Assembly: GCA_013423325.1 (NCBI GenBank)
Contig: BLJB01000064.1
Coordinates: forward strand, 124,001-188,000
Origin: Usnea hakonensis
Taxonomy: Eukaryota > Ascomycota > Lecanoromycetes > Lecanorales > Parmeliaceae
Length of the DNA stretch: 64,000 nucleotides
Direction: 5' to 3'
The first letter of the stretch is position 1, and each line of letters begins with the position of its first letter. The position numbers and the translations under genes were made by a program. The notes below the pieces were generated by a model. It did no database searches. It had not been told where the DNA came from and saw only the letters and a program-made list of their open reading frames with translations. Positions 22,267 to 34,926 of this stretch are shown one piece after another.

Positions 22267-24345
22267 TCAACCCTGCACAGCATTCGACACCGGCCCCACA
22301 GGACTATCACCATGGACCTCGGGCAACGGATTCTCCGGGCTAGGCCTAAACACCCTCCCCCACCTGCCCCTCGCCAAATCCGACATATTCTCCGCGACGC
22401 CCTTGAGGTTCTGCCTAACCAGCTGACTCGTCGGCTGCGAAAACAGGACGTCGATTTCCTCCAACGTCTTGTTCTTCGTCTCCGGCATAAACGCCAACTG
22501 ATAGAACCAGCCGAGGACGGCGATGCCGCCGTAAAAGCCGAGGGTGAGGCCGATGCGCGACATGGCGGCCTGCATGTCGGAGAAGAAGTACGTGACGAGC
22601 CAGGAGCAGAAGAAGAGGGTGACGTCCGAGGTCTCCATGCCGTAGGAGCGGAGGTAGGTGGGGTAGACCTCGGCGGGGAGGACCCACGTGAGGCAGGCGT
22701 AGGAGCCGAAGAAGCCTTCGTAGAGGATGAGGCCGGTGATGTAGCAGCCTTCGGCGCCGCCGACGTTGGTTTTGGAGTCGATGAGGTAGGAGCAGCCGAT
22801 GATGAGGAGGCCGAGGAAGAAGCCGGGGAGCATGGCGCAGGCCCAGAAGCGGCGGCCAAAGCGCTCCATGTAGAAGATGGCGGGGATAGTTCCTAAAAGC
22901 AGCGAGCCACCGCCGACGAGGGACATGAACACGGATTGCTTGCTGTCGAATCCGACTTGGTTCATCAAGGTGGCCACTGAACGAGGTATCAGAGTCAGTC
23001 TTGCTTTTTGAGAAGCCTCGAATAAACCCTAACCCTAACCCTAACCCTAAGAGAGGGGGAAAACCTACTGTAGTACATAATGGCATTGATGCCGGTAAAT
23101 TGACCTAGGAAGATCATGATGTTTGCGTAGACGATGGAGCGGCGAGCACGAGGCACCGTGATAAAGTCGAGCCAAGCGAAGCCACCGGAACGGGTTTCCT
23201 TGGATTCGAGCTCGTTGAGTACGGAGTGCTTCATGACGAAGAACTCTTCTCGGTTTTCTTGGAGCTCAGTCCCACGTATACGCTTCCATACGTTGAATGC
23301 TTCGAGGGTGCGGCCCTTGTGCATGAGGAATCGAGGGGACTCGGGCATAAAGAACATGCCTACCAGCATGATGGTAGAAAAGACGAGGGAGGAGCCGAGC
23401 ATATAACGCCAGCTGCCGCTCTGTGATGGTCGTCAGCGAGTCCAGCGTTCAGAGAGCGGACGACCGACCTTGACGTTCACGAAGATAGCAGCCACAACAT
23501 AACCGAAGACCTCACCGAGAGCGATGTTGAACTGGTAGAGAGAGACCAAATTTCCACGATACTTCCTAGCCACGGATTCGGCAACGTAGACCGGTACTGT
23601 GTTGAATGGATGAGAGATAGATTCTGTCTAGAGATGGAAATCCCTCTATATAGGCATACGTACCTGTTCCACCTTCAAGCCCAACACCGAGACCCAGAAT
23701 CACGCGGCCGGCGACGATCATACCAAAACTGATAGCACCTGCTTCCAAAGCCGCACCAAGGGTGTAGAGAATGAGCGAGATGATAATGGCCATTCTACGG
23801 CCTGTTGCCTCATTAATGGGTCCAAGAAGAAGGGCACCTCCAATGGCACCCAATGGCACGCCAGACGCCACAAGAGAGACCTGCGAGGTGTCGAGGTGCA
23901 AGCTCGCAGGCATGTAGAGATTAGCCCCAGAGATGAGGGATTGATCGATACCAGAGAGTAAGCCTCCCATGGAAGCAAATCCGACGAGCAACCAGGTGAA
24001 GTGGGCCGGGTTCTTGAAGTTGATGACGGGGGCGAAGACGCTATGCGAGACAGGATTATTCCGCAGTTCTTCCTCGAGCAGCTCGATCTCTTCGTCGATT
24101 TCGACACCGCCTTCTTTAGCAATCTTCATGGCGTCCCATTGGCTCTGTCTTCTCGGTCCACCGGTGGAATATTGTCGCCCATTGTCTGTTGCTACGGAGA
24201 AATTGCGGGGGACGATGGAGTTGCCTCGTTTGGAGCCAGGCTGGACATGCTCGACTTCCAGTTTGCCGTCGACATATCGTTCCATAGTGTCATGAGGCGA
24301 GTACTCCTTCTCGCTGCTAGCGCTGGGAGGGCTCTTATCCGACAT
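22267..24345 (-). CDS. MFS sugar transporter (SP family)
   Basis: Minus-strand exons 23664-24345, 23469-23596, 23069-23420 and 22267-22976 give 623 residues. A polar cytoplasmic N-terminal region of about 115 residues precedes 12 predicted membrane segments. Family motifs are visible: GPINEATGRR, VPVYVAESVARKYRG, PESPRFLM, LPAEVYPTYLRSYGM and PETKNKTLEEID. These place it in the sugar porter family, which moves hexoses, polyols or disaccharides with protons; the substrate cannot be read. The third intron (22977-23068) contains four TTAGGG repeats on the coding strand. The 5' splice site GTAGGT and joining codon ATG give the usual NAIMYYM sequence, so the repeat lies cleanly inside the intron. 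Confidence 0.93.
23025..23050 (-). repeat. Interstitial telomeric repeat (TTAGGG)4 in an intron
   Basis: Four and a third perfect AACCCT units on the plus strand, read as TTAGGG along the transcribed strand of the sugar transporter, lie 18 bp inside its third intron. No other array of this length is in the window; only a two-unit motif occurs near 55305. Confidence 0.97.
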
Positions 24346-25206
24346 TGTGGAGCGTAATGGTTGTGAAATTTAAGATGAATGTGAAAATGGAGATGAGGAA
24401 AGAGGAAGAGAGACTTCTTTATGCATATTATATAAAGATATAAAGAAACGGGGATCAGAAGAAGGGTGACATCAGCCGGGATCTGGACTTTTCATGTATG
24501 CATGGTATGTCGTAGCCATGAGAGAGATGCAATGATAGATCATAGACCCTCGGCCTTGAACCAATGAGGCTTCAGATTGATAATGCAGATTGATGTAAAG
24601 GGCCGTAAACGGGATTCGGTTGATGCAGCTCGGTCATTCATTCGGCGACACTGTAAATCTGTACTACCTAGGTACTACCATAGTTTTTGGTCATCCAGAG
24701 TCATCCTACTTTAGAGTAAGGTAGATGCACGGTACTTACTTTGCTTTGCTTCACCTGAATCGTGATTGCGGGGTAAAACACTTGGATTTTTAAAATACGT
24801 TGAGAAGCGGGGCCCCATGCAGCGCTAGTTTTTATCGGCCAAATTCTTTTTAATCGTCCCGTAGGGCTTAAGAGTTGAAGTAATCCTACTCTGCTCATTC
24901 TCTCTTACATACTCTACACTCATAAGGTGTTCAATATTTCAAGGCAGAGTCAGAGGCTGAGAATCTCAAAGTGCACTTGAGTGCGTATCAGTGGCGTCTA
25001 TTATTCATCAACGGAGAGGGTGCTCCGTACCCCAAGTATTCGGCATCATAATAACCTTTAGCCTTCACAAAGCTGGAGCTGGAGCGTGACCACAGTGCTG
25101 ATCACCCACTGCGCTATGTCTCCATGTAGCAGTAATAGCCCCGAAGCGAGGGGGCACGGAGGCAAAACTCGGTAGTTACTTTTTTTTATCTAATCTCTAA
25201 CTATCG
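24346..25206. other. Intergenic region between two transporter genes
   Basis: No open frame with support is seen. The first few hundred bases are the promoter side of the sugar transporter, and the rest is downstream of the ACS transporter, whose 3' end is at 25207. Confidence 0.6.
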
Positions 25207-26999
25207 TTATAGCACATATCGAAAGTAGAGATTTTCCCTATCCGTCAGATCCATAAAGGCTAGTCGATCTCGCTCGTCCTCGTCCACTCGGAGAGACTCT
25301 CGGCGCTTGTTCTCCACGCCAAGGACAAAGTATAATATCATGGCCAGAACGATGACGATGCAGTAGCTAAAAGTTCAACACGATCAGTAGACCCTCAACA
25401 ATTTCTGAAAGGAGAAATAGAAGCACTAACCAGATAATGAGGCCGAGCCACAACTCAGGATAATGTCGTTTAATCGTCGGCGTCTTTATCAGTTGCGGTC
25501 CTATTATCTGCCACACATGCATCACATCAGACCAAACCCTTCAAGATATCATGGACACCGAGACCGTAGCATACATTACCCACGCAGTACGCAACGAAGA
25601 TGGCGGCCGCTGTACAGCTCTTCTTGGTGGCACCAGCGACATTTGCCATGCCAATACTTATTATGAGTGACACCACCGGTCCGAAAAATCCAATGATGGT
25701 GTAACCAGCTACGGGTGTTGCAGCTCGATGGGTCCAGCTGCTTCGCCAGATCATTGCACACCCAGCGATGACAGGTAAGCAGCAGAGGATGAGAAGGATG
25801 AGGCGAATGTTGGGGATCCTGCTGGAAAGATAGCCGGTGATGAGGATGAAGATGAAGCAGACACCGCCAAGCGGAAACTGAAGAAGGATTGAGTCAAGAG
25901 TCGACCAGCTACCACATCCGTCAGCAAAGACTCGGGCCACCAAGCGCTTCGAAACGAACCCAAACGTGGACACAATAAGAGGTCCAAAGCCACTGACAGC
26001 ACCATTAACAGTATAGGCAGCAGCCATCATCAGGGCAACAAGCCAAATCTTTAAATCCAAAGCCGCCTCACGAATCTGCGAACCCTTCAACCTCTGACAC
26101 CGCACGCCCGTCTGGCCTTTCCGCAGCCTCTCGACGGCGACCACCCGCTCCGCCGGGGAAAGGAACCAAGCCGACACCTCGGAGTTGGGCACCGCAAAAC
26201 ACACACATCCAAAAAGCACAGTCAGCGAGCCAGCCAAAAGATAGATGTACTGCCACCTCGCCAACGAACCGCCCGTGATCCGAGCGAAACCGTAGTTCAA
26301 AGCCCCTCCGATAACCGTCCACCCCCCCGTCGAAGAGAACCACCAACTCTGTCGGAGCGCCTGTTCCTGCTGCGTATAGTACCCACTAACAATACACATA
26401 AAAGCCGTCGGAATCACACTCTCGACGAAGCCCAGGAAGAAGCGCTGGGCGAAGAGCCCGCGCCAGGAAGTCACAGCAGCCGTCAGCATCGCAATCATCC
26501 CCCACAGGACCACCAAAACGCCTAGCACCTTACCTACCCGGAAGCGCTGGAGCAGAAACGTCATCGGGTACAGACCGGCGAGCATGCCGAAATAGAAAAC
26601 CGACGTCGCCCAACTGAGGCGCGTGGTGACCGTTGTGGGAGGGTTGGTATGTGTATCGACGACGCTGAGTTGGAGGTCCTTGGTCATTCCGAAGAGGACG
26701 GCGCTACCTAATATGGCCTTTCCCCAACGCATCAGATCAGATCCTCATTGCCCCCTGAATTCAATTCATTCTCTCACCTTATCGTAGTACACAAACCCAT
26801 AGCCAAGCCACATCCACGGAATCAGATACAGATCAATCTTTCTTAAGACCCGCCGCTCTGTCGCGCGGTCAAATCCCTGGGCATGATCTGAGACGATGGC
26901 GGCTGCAAGATCCTTTTCAAAGGACTCGACGCTCGAATCGTCAGTAATGGGCGAGAGCCGTGGCTTAGCAGTCACATTTTTCTCTTCCTGTGAAGCCAT
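25207..26999 (-). CDS. MFS anion:cation symporter (allantoate permease/Dal5-like)
   Basis: Minus-strand exons 26778-26999, 25960-26717, 25575-25908, 25431-25507 and 25207-25366 give 516 residues. The N-terminus has the family helix LRKIDLYLIPWMWLGYGFVYYDK, here given as LRKIDLYLIPWMW and GYGFVYYDK. Twelve membrane segments follow, and the tail RDRLAFMDLTDRENLYFRYVL closes with the ACS-typical FRYVL. Relatives import allantoate, nicotinate, biotin-like vitamins, or pantothenate; the substrate here is unknown. Intron 2 (25909-25959) is 51 bp, a multiple of three and stop-free, so it reads through; it is called an intron because its removal restores the family sequence STFGWSTLDSILLQ. The donor GTTCGT is unusual. 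An in-frame ATG at 27041 could extend the start by 14 residues. Confidence 0.9.
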
Positions 27000-27514
27000 C
27001 TGAGCGACAAGCGTGGGCTGAAGCCGGTGCCTGACAACCAATGAGATTTTCGTCCCTTCAATATTTCCTCTGCTCTCAAATAGACCCTCCAGGAGCCTTG
27101 AAAACCAGGTCTAGAATTGCTTCTATGTCGAGATGGTAGTCCCTCAGCAATATTTTTGTACATTTTGTTGGCTCCACTTTTCCCTTACAAATGACGTCAA
27201 CTAGCTGGGCATCCATGATGAAGCAATTGTGAGCCTGGCAAAACGTATATGTATGTATCTGCTGTTCCAAGATAGTATACACATGATTGCAAGAAAATGT
27301 ACGACCAAACGCATCATGTGCAATCAAGTAAATATTCGACCATGCATTCCTCTCATCGCAGTCCTTCCAACAAGCCGAGGACATACACTTGTGAACAAGA
27401 CGTCTCATTTTTAGCGATAAAAGATCATCAATTCGTTGATGTGTAAATATTATGTTCATTACTCACAGATCAACATCGTATCCAATATACTCGACCCACG
27501 TTCTTCTTAAGGCG
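27000..27514. other. Intergenic region upstream of the ACS transporter
   Basis: The promoter side of the minus-strand ACS transporter and the 3' flank of the next minus-strand gene. A 127-residue minus frame (27076-27459) lacks any recognisable motif or splice context and is not called. Confidence 0.55.
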
Positions 27515-29189
27515 TCATCTACCTTGTTTCTTCGGGGGAAATATGAGGCCTTCATACGGTGAGCATGCCTCATCCCACGGGACCCATTTCCCCTTGTCAC
27601 TCCAGGCACCTCCTTTCAGGCCTTGTGTCGACTTCAGGACCTGTTCAGAATCTGCCAAGTGAGACGCTTCAGCATTCCACCACATTTGTCCTTGAACGGG
27701 CTTGTCGATAGTTGGAGCTTTGGGCTGTCTCGCAGCAGCCAAGAGCATCTCTTTGCCTTGCTGATAGTACCACATCTTTCGCCACCATTCATCTCGCAAC
27801 TCTTTCACAAAGGTAAAATGTAGAACCGTGAAAATTTGTTTCGTGACGACGTTGGTAGCAAGTGGCAGATCCTTCCATTGACGATCGAGAGGAAGGCTAG
27901 TCGTGGCTTCCCTTATTTCCTCATCGCCCTTACTCATTGTCTGCCAATGAGACTTGCTTTGCACGGAAAAGGGCGGTGGCGATGCAAGAATGTCATCTGG
28001 TAGCTCAAACCCGTGCGAGTTGGTGAAGGATTGGCTGATTTGTTGTCCTTTGCCTTTAGGGGCATCATACCATAACCAAGAAATGAACTTTTGGTAATAG
28101 CCAACAGTCTGAAAGAGACCAGATTCATAGTCAAGTCCGATGTGGTATTCAGTTTTCTGTTCCTTGTCAATGACTGGAATTTCAGGCTTTGCAGGCGTAT
28201 TAAAAGATGGCTTTTGTTGCAGCAGTGTACGCGAATACTCTTGTTCGGCAAAAAGATTGGCGAGATACCACTGGTCGGAATCCGAGGTGTGATTCTTTCG
28301 GACGAAATCCAAAGTTGCCTGGAAGACAGCTCGTACGTCTCCTAGAGTACCCATGACGGTTCCAGAATTTAGCCAGCGTGGCCGAGAGTGAACTGGGTCA
28401 GAAATGGCGGTGACAATGTCGGTATCGTTAATCGGGCCGAATGCGTCTTTAGGCAAGGTAGATTGAGGCAACGCCCAGCACGCAGCACGACCTCCATCAT
28501 TCCCAGAGGGCCAACATAGCTTATCAGGGCCAAATATCACCGTCTGTTTGATATCATGTTCTGTGGCGGCGTTGCCCAAGGTCTTGGATATCCTCTTGTT
28601 GGCTGCATTATTAATGGCAAAGTATCTCTTTATCAGCACATCCGCACGCAGCTGGAACCAAACATCGTAGCCATCGACGACGAGGACCAAGTCCTCATCT
28701 TTGCCCTCGGGAAAGCTCTTCAAATATTCAAGAATCTTGTTGACCTTTGCAATGTGCTGGACGTATGCGTTATCGTCTTCCTTGGTCGCCCAATTGATAA
28801 GAGTAGGTTTGGGGTAATTGAGGATAGCGGCGGAGAAAAGGAGCTGGCAGAGGTATCGGTTGCTGCTAGTGGCAGGTATGAGGAGGTGTAAATGAGCGAC
28901 GGAAGCCTCGAGGTCATTGGTAAGGGGTCGCCCATTATCCGCAGACGACTGTTTTGTATCCGTATCACCAGGGTTGGACGCTTGCAGAGGCCGTCCAACG
29001 GTATTATTTATCGAAGTGGAAAGCTATGTTGGGTCAGGGTTCAGTTTGAAGCCGATACTGTGCCGTACGTCATTCAAAACTTACTTTGTCGCGGTTCGCT
29101 AACAGAGAAGCTATACATATGAATGCCAAAATGATGAGTAGTGTTTTTTGTAAGAAAGTCCCACGAGCGCCAGTGCGCATGAACACCAT
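27515..29189 (-). CDS. Type II membrane protein, putative glycosyltransferase
   Basis: Minus-strand exons 29085-29189 and 27515-29023 give 537 residues. The first exon holds a short basic stretch and one membrane anchor (KTLLIILAFICIASLLA, about 16-32), so the bulk would lie in the Golgi lumen. Residues about 70-330 resemble the fungal family related to the glycosyltransferase part of lysyl hydroxylases (PLOD): LLIPATSSNRYLC, LVLVVDGYDVWFQL with an acidic DGYD metal-type motif, and WLNSGTVMG. Donor sugar and acceptor are unknown. The second exon is uninterrupted for 1.5 kb. Family placement relies on these motifs alone; I am sure of the gene but only moderately of the enzymatic role. Confidence 0.8.
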
Positions 29190-30369
29190 GATGAAGGTAG
29201 ACTGCTACAAGCAGTTTCTCAACGTCATGAGAGGCATCTCAGGGGATCAGTGGTGAAGCAACATGGATCTGGACCTGGACCTGGACCTGGATAGGCTCCT
29301 GCCAGATTTCTGATTCTGGTGGTCAGGGTTGAGAAATGGATATCAGACATGAGCAAAGTAGAATGTATGATCAGTGTGCCGAATGATGACTCGTTCCTGT
29401 AGATACTTAATAATAATAATGTTAATTACAAAAATCTTCTGAGCCAGCAGAAAAACTGTGCCTTGGACACTTGGGCAGTGCGTGGGGAAAAAGAATGGAT
29501 ACAGAAGAATTTGTTAGGGCGAGGGGGTGCAAGTATTATGTGCTCACGCTAAGTGAAAGGGGCTGCTCGGGTCTGACGGCAATACAGCGCTAGCAAGGCA
29601 ACCGCTTCAAGCTTCCACATGAAATAATACCTTACTCCGTACCGATACGGAGATACCTTAGCGACACGGAGTTAAGTACTAGTATCTCCACTGCCGGGTC
29701 CGGGAGATGCCTTGGCTACGAAAACGAATAAATAATAATAGTGGCTCTTTATCGGAAATCCGAGTAAATGCATAAGGCCTTAAGCTAAGTAGAATAAAGT
29801 AAGTTTGCTTTGGCTAAAGGTAACGAATTATAATTTATTATCAGATAATTTAGTTTAAACGCTCGGCCCACGGCGGCTTCTACTTTACTTTTGGTTCTCC
29901 AGCTTCCAATCTCAACACTAATATTTTAATCACATACCTAGCTATCCGCTTGATGCTCATAAATAATAATAATATACCTTCTCCCTCTGCTTTACGAATC
30001 AGATATCAAAAAATCCTTATCTTGCAGCACGCGGTTTTAGGCAGCTGACCCTGCCGTTTCTACCGTCTGCCTTCCAGGAGATTACCTTGCAGCTTCAGCC
30101 AGGCTGGTAGTGGCTAGGTCCTTGATCCAGAAAGAGAACTGCATCTATCCGAACTCGAATCGTATCGTCCTCCCAGCATACTATTCCGATCTCGCACCGA
30201 ATTCGCAATCCGGCAGGTTCAATTCGAGACAGCTGCAGAGGCTTGCCTTGGTGCATCCCACCCATCTTACCTGCGGCCAAGCTCCGCAGTATGCTCTTGG
30301 CCAGCGGCCGTGCTCTTCGTCTTACAGTCCCTGAGACAACCTCTTCTCGCACGACATACAGCAGCAACC
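29190..30369. other. AT-rich intergenic region between divergent genes
   Basis: The promoters of the glycosyltransferase-like gene (minus) and the TPT transporter (plus) share this 1.18-kb interval. A hexamer repeat GACCTG (about four copies) is near 29268-29291. The stretch 29700-29980 is strongly AT-rich. No open frame with support was seen. Confidence 0.65.
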
Positions 30370-31643
30370 ATGGCAGAAAAGAGCCCCTATCACGACTCTT
30401 CATATGGTAGTGAGGATGAGAGGACCAACAGTCAAGACTCAAGAATTGAAAAGGACACTCTGTTGGTCAAGACCGATGTCGAGGCTCAAACACGGCATGC
30501 TCGAACACAGAGTACAACGTCAGCCGCGCCAGAATATCAGATTCCTACAAGCACCAAGTATCTCTATCTGGCTCTATATTTCGGATTGAACCTCACCCTC
30601 ACTCTTTACAACAAGGCAGTACTTGGAAAGGTGTGTAGCCCGGGACTGTCAAAGCTGTTTATGGAGCTCAGATTTATTTCATACTTGTGCTGACGTGCGG
30701 TTTTCGCAGTTCCCTTTCCCCTGGTTACTGACGACTTTGCACACGAGCTCAGCGTCAGTGGGCTGTTACATACTTATGCTACGCGGTCATTTCAAGCTGT
30801 CAAATCTCACGACACGAGAGAACTTGGTCTTGATCAGCTTCTCGTTTCTATTTACGGTCAACATAGCAATTTCCAACGTTTCACTGTTAGTTCCTCTCAC
30901 ACTATAACTTCTGCTGAACGGCACCGACTTATGGTAACAGGGCAATGGTCTCAGTACCTTTCCACCAAATCATGCGATCTACCTGCCCCATCTTCGCTAT
31001 CCTCATCTATCGCTTCTGCTATGGACGTACATATTCCCAGGCCACCTACATATCTCTCATACCGGTCATATTCGGCGTCGGGTTAGCCACGTACGGAGAC
31101 ATTTACTTTACTGCCATTGGCTTCAGCCTTACACTCCTCGGTGTTGTCCTCTCCGCTCTCAAAACGGTCATGTCGAATCGGATCATGACAGGGAGCCTCG
31201 CACTCCCGGCACTCGAGATCCTCTTACGAATGTCACCTCTTGCGGCGGTACAATCTCTTCTCTACGCTTTTGCTACCGGTGAAGTAAGGGACTTCAACGC
31301 CTGGGTCGCAGAGGGCAATCTCACATTCTCTTACACCTCGGCACTAGTGGGCAATGGCCTTTTGGCCTTTTTCCTGAATGTTTCTTCATTTCAGACGAAT
31401 AAGCTCGCGGGTGCACTGACCATGACCGTTTGCGCCAATCTGAAGCAATGTCTCACGGTCTTCCTCGGGATTCTACTCTTTGATGTGAGCGTGGGGGTGT
31501 GGAATGGGGCCGGTATGCTGGTAACTTTAGTTGGTGCAGCAGTGTACAGCAAGGTGGAATTGGATTCCAAGGGGAAGAAGGTGCAAGTGACAGTGGCGAA
31601 GGATCTGCGCAGCGATGCGGACGCAACTTCGCGGGTGTCCTGA
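30370..31643 (+). CDS. TPT/nucleotide-sugar-type transporter (DMT superfamily)
   Basis: Exons 30370-30630, 30710-30885 and 30941-31643 give 379 residues. A polar N-terminal region of about 65 residues is followed by about ten membrane helices. The family pattern is clear: YFGLNLTLTLYNKAVLGKFPFPW (split here as YFGLNLTLTLYNK and FPFPWLLTTLHT), NVSLAMVSVPFHQIMRSTCP, and LKTVMSNRIM. The KT motif near residue 225 is typical of triose-phosphate-type transporters. Fungal relatives sit in the Golgi or ER membrane; the substrate is not known. The gene lies 1.45 kb upstream of UDP-glucose dehydrogenase on the same strand, which may be chance. Confidence 0.9.
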
Positions 31644-33092
31644 TTGAGAAGTTGGGGAAGCAAATCGGGAAGAAGGCTGGGGGGGGGGCATGAAACAAGA
31701 AGGCGCATAATAGGCACTCCCGGCATCCGCCGAACTTGTGCGAAAGGCATATCATATCGTCCTAATTACCTCATACGTACCATGCGACAGGTCGTGCAGA
31801 GTTCACTTGGTCAAGAGGTCTAAATGCGATGCAGGTGTTGAGAGCTCGCCGATCCAAGTGAGCGAGGAGGATTTGGCTGGTAGCGAGTGAGAGAGCCAAT
31901 AGGGGAGAAAATAGGTTATCGGCGCTCGGGAGTAGGGGAGCTGTATGATTAGTTGTCCCCTGCAGCTAAAATATCACGCGGTTTGGTGCGGTGGAGGGTG
32001 GAGCAATGGACTAAGTAGGTGGATGCGAGTCGTCAGTGCATGCCGTCTGCAGCTATCTCTGCATGCACTTACTGGACTCGAATCTGTCTCCGATGATATC
32101 CTTGCTATTATTATTAAAGTATCTAGAGTATTCTTGGGTGTACGTACTCGTTGGAAAATACTTTACATCCACTTCCTTATTCTTCCTCCAAGGGTGTTAC
32201 GTACGCGTCAAAGGGATACGTAAGATATCGATCGAGAAGTCAGATGCGAATGAAATTAAATCAAGACGGAGCGGGAGAAGGAGGAGGTCACGCGACTCTC
32301 TAGTGTCTACTCGCTACCTAGTCTCTAGTCTCTACTACTCTCTCCGTTGGCAACGGCCCTCCGGAACTTCTGAAGAGGGAAGTTGGTTGGCGGGAAATCT
32401 AATCAATCTAATCGATATGTGGTTTCAGGGTAAAAGGGCCACGTCAGCCAAGGAACAAGTCCCCGTTTAAATTATCATTGGGTGCGCTAATCAAGTAAAT
32501 AAAGTAAATAATGTAGCTATGGATATTATGACGAGAGACTAAAAATGCAGCCAAGGAACAATCAATTGCGTTTGAGTGCTAATACAGGAACCCGAATTCG
32601 GAGATTCTGCAGAATAATTGTCAGCCTGCAGCCCGTGCAGCTTTTAGTTTTTATATGCACAACCACCATCATATTATTTTTATTGTTTTCTGCCATCTGC
32701 CCTCATATCATTCTGCGAACAATAATAACAATAAGTGACCACGACCGGTTTCTGCTCTCCGATCTATTCCCGAGATTGCCCCAAAGTGGTCAAGTCTTGC
32801 GACGAGATTATGTGGAGGATCATGACAGATGTCCAAAGCTCCAAGAGCTTGTGAATGCTGTCCCTCACCCAAGTCATTCATTGGACCATGGGATCTTCTT
32901 GTCTAATCTTTCCCTCTTTCACTCATCCAAATCCCGTCAAAGCTGCCTATCATCATCATCAGCCGCCTAGGAAACCCACTCATATACCGCTTCCACCTTT
33001 AGTGTCTCGTGTCACGTCTTCTTCAACGTCCGATTTTCCATCAACCTCCCCAACACAGCCTCCCCCCCTCCCTCCCCCACACGGTCTCACCC
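31644..33092. other. Gene-free interval upstream of UDP-glucose dehydrogenase
   Basis: The interval is rich in CT and AT simple sequence. A plus-strand frame 32545-32970 (141 residues, one hydrophobic stretch) has no splice partner or recognisable motif, and lies in the probable 5' leader zone of the next gene. A 10-base G run is at 31679-31688. Confidence 0.5.
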
Positions 33093-34926
33093 ATGATGGA
33101 GGGCCCAATTATAGACATGCTTCCACCAGACTTGACCAACCAAGCCACCATGCAGACGGAGAGACCCGTCATTCCTCACGCCTTCTCCTTCTCACAGACG
33201 CCCATAGTGCGGAGGAAGATCGGAAAGATATGCTCACTAGGAGCAGGCTACGTGGTCCGTACCTGCAAACAATCCGCCGTGGGAGAATTCAACGGGCTGA
33301 CTTGGTTGCGCATAGGGAGGGCCAACATGTGCCGTTATAGCGAATAAATGTCCCGACATCCAAGTCACCGTGGCCGACTTGAACAGCCTGCGAATAGCAT
33401 CCTGGAACACCGACCACCTTCCCATCTACGAGCCTGGCCTTATCGAAGTCCTCAAGCCCGCCCGTGATGGCATCGATCGGACTGCCAACCTCATCTTCTC
33501 CGACAAAGTGAGGGAATCAATTGCCGAGGCAGACCTTATTTTCCTCTGTGTTCCCACACCTACAAAGTTCACAGGCACGGGCGCCGGTCGAGCGGCAGAT
33601 TTGGTCTTTGTCGAAAAAGCGGCACGCATGATTGCAGAAGTGGCTGAGGATGACAAGATTGTGGTGGAGAAGAGTACGGTGCCGTGCAAAACAGCGGACC
33701 GCATCAGAGGAACCTTCTTGGCCATGGGCAAGCCTGGAGTCCGCTTTGATATTTTGTCCAACCCCGAGTTCCTGGCCGAGGGTACCGCGATCAACGATTT
33801 GTTGGCACCCGACAGGATTTTGATCGGATCCCTCAAGACGGAGCAGGGACTCCAAGCCTGTGCTGCGTTGGCGGACGTCTACACTAGATGGGTCCCTCGG
33901 GAGAGGGTCATCACTATGAATCTGTGGTCGGCAGAAATGGCTAAACTTGCCGCCAACGCTCTTTTGGCCCAGCGGATCAGCAGCATCAACGCCCTGAGTG
34001 CGGTCTGTGAGGCAACAGGCGCAGACATTGATGAAGTCGCTTTTGCTGTCGGCCTAGACAGACGGATCGGCTCCAAAATGCTCAAGTCGTCCATTGGCTT
34101 CGGAGGGTCCTGTTTCAAGAAGGACGTTCTGAATCTCGTCTACATTGCCGAGACGATGCATCTACCCGAGGTTGCCGCATACTGGAATTCAGTGGTGGAA
34201 ATCAATGAGTACCAGAAGGACCGCTTCATCAAGCGTATTGTTGCCTGCCTCTTCCAGACGCTCACGAACAAGAACGTTGCCATTCTTGGTTACGCTTACA
34301 AGAAGGACACGGGGGACACAAGAGAAAGTGCCGCGATTAGCCTTGTGCACCACTTGATTGTCGAGAATGCCCAGGTCACAATCTACGACCCCAAAGTCGA
34401 AGAAAGCGCCATTTGGGAGAGTCTGGCGTATGGTAATGACAACTTTGACAAGATCAAGAAGCGAATAAAGGTCTGCCAGACCGCTTACGAGGCTTGCGAA
34501 GATGCGGATGCGGTTGTCATTGCTACCGAATGGGACGAATTCAGTAACAAGACCATCAAATTTCCCAACATCACCACCACCCAGAGCAGCCCGATCGCAA
34601 ACCACAGCATAGCCAAGCGAGCCTCGAGCTCATCCCAAGACTCTGAACAGTCATCCACTACCAACGGCATCAGCTCCCGAACCTCAGTCGCCGACGAAGA
34701 CGAACCAGCCGCCAAGGGCTCCACTCCCCTCGTCAGCATCCGCGAACATGTCGCTACCATAGAGCAAAGTCAGCCGGATGGACGCCTGGATTGGAGTCAT
34801 ATCGCCAGAGTTATGAGAAAGCCCATGTACGTGTTTGATGGAAGGAACATAGTCGACGCCGCCAAGTTGGGCAGGTTGGGCTTTAGGGTCGAGGGGATTG
34901 GAAAGGCAGGGACGGGGACTTCGTAA
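33093..34926 (+). CDS. UDP-glucose 6-dehydrogenase
   Basis: Exons 33093-33254 and 33316-34926 give 590 residues. The intron splits the Rossmann motif, joining ICSLGAGYV to GGPTCAVIA. Further family marks are VNT-type VPTPTKFTGTGAG, VEKSTVPCKTA, NPEFLAEGTAI, the catalytic Cys in GFGGSCFKKDVLNL, and GYAYKKDTGDTRES. The enzyme oxidises UDP-glucose to UDP-glucuronate using two NAD+. A Ser/Thr-rich insertion of about 80 residues precedes the last motif PMYVFDGRNIVD, as is common in filamentous fungi. The donor GTCCGT is unusual. The first 40 residues are not conserved, so the start (ATG 33093 or the next ATG) is uncertain. Confidence 0.93.

Noticed and set aside
32545..32970. 141-residue plus frame with a hydrophobic stretch
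   Set aside because: No family, no splice context, and it lies in the presumed leader zone of UDP-glucose dehydrogenase.
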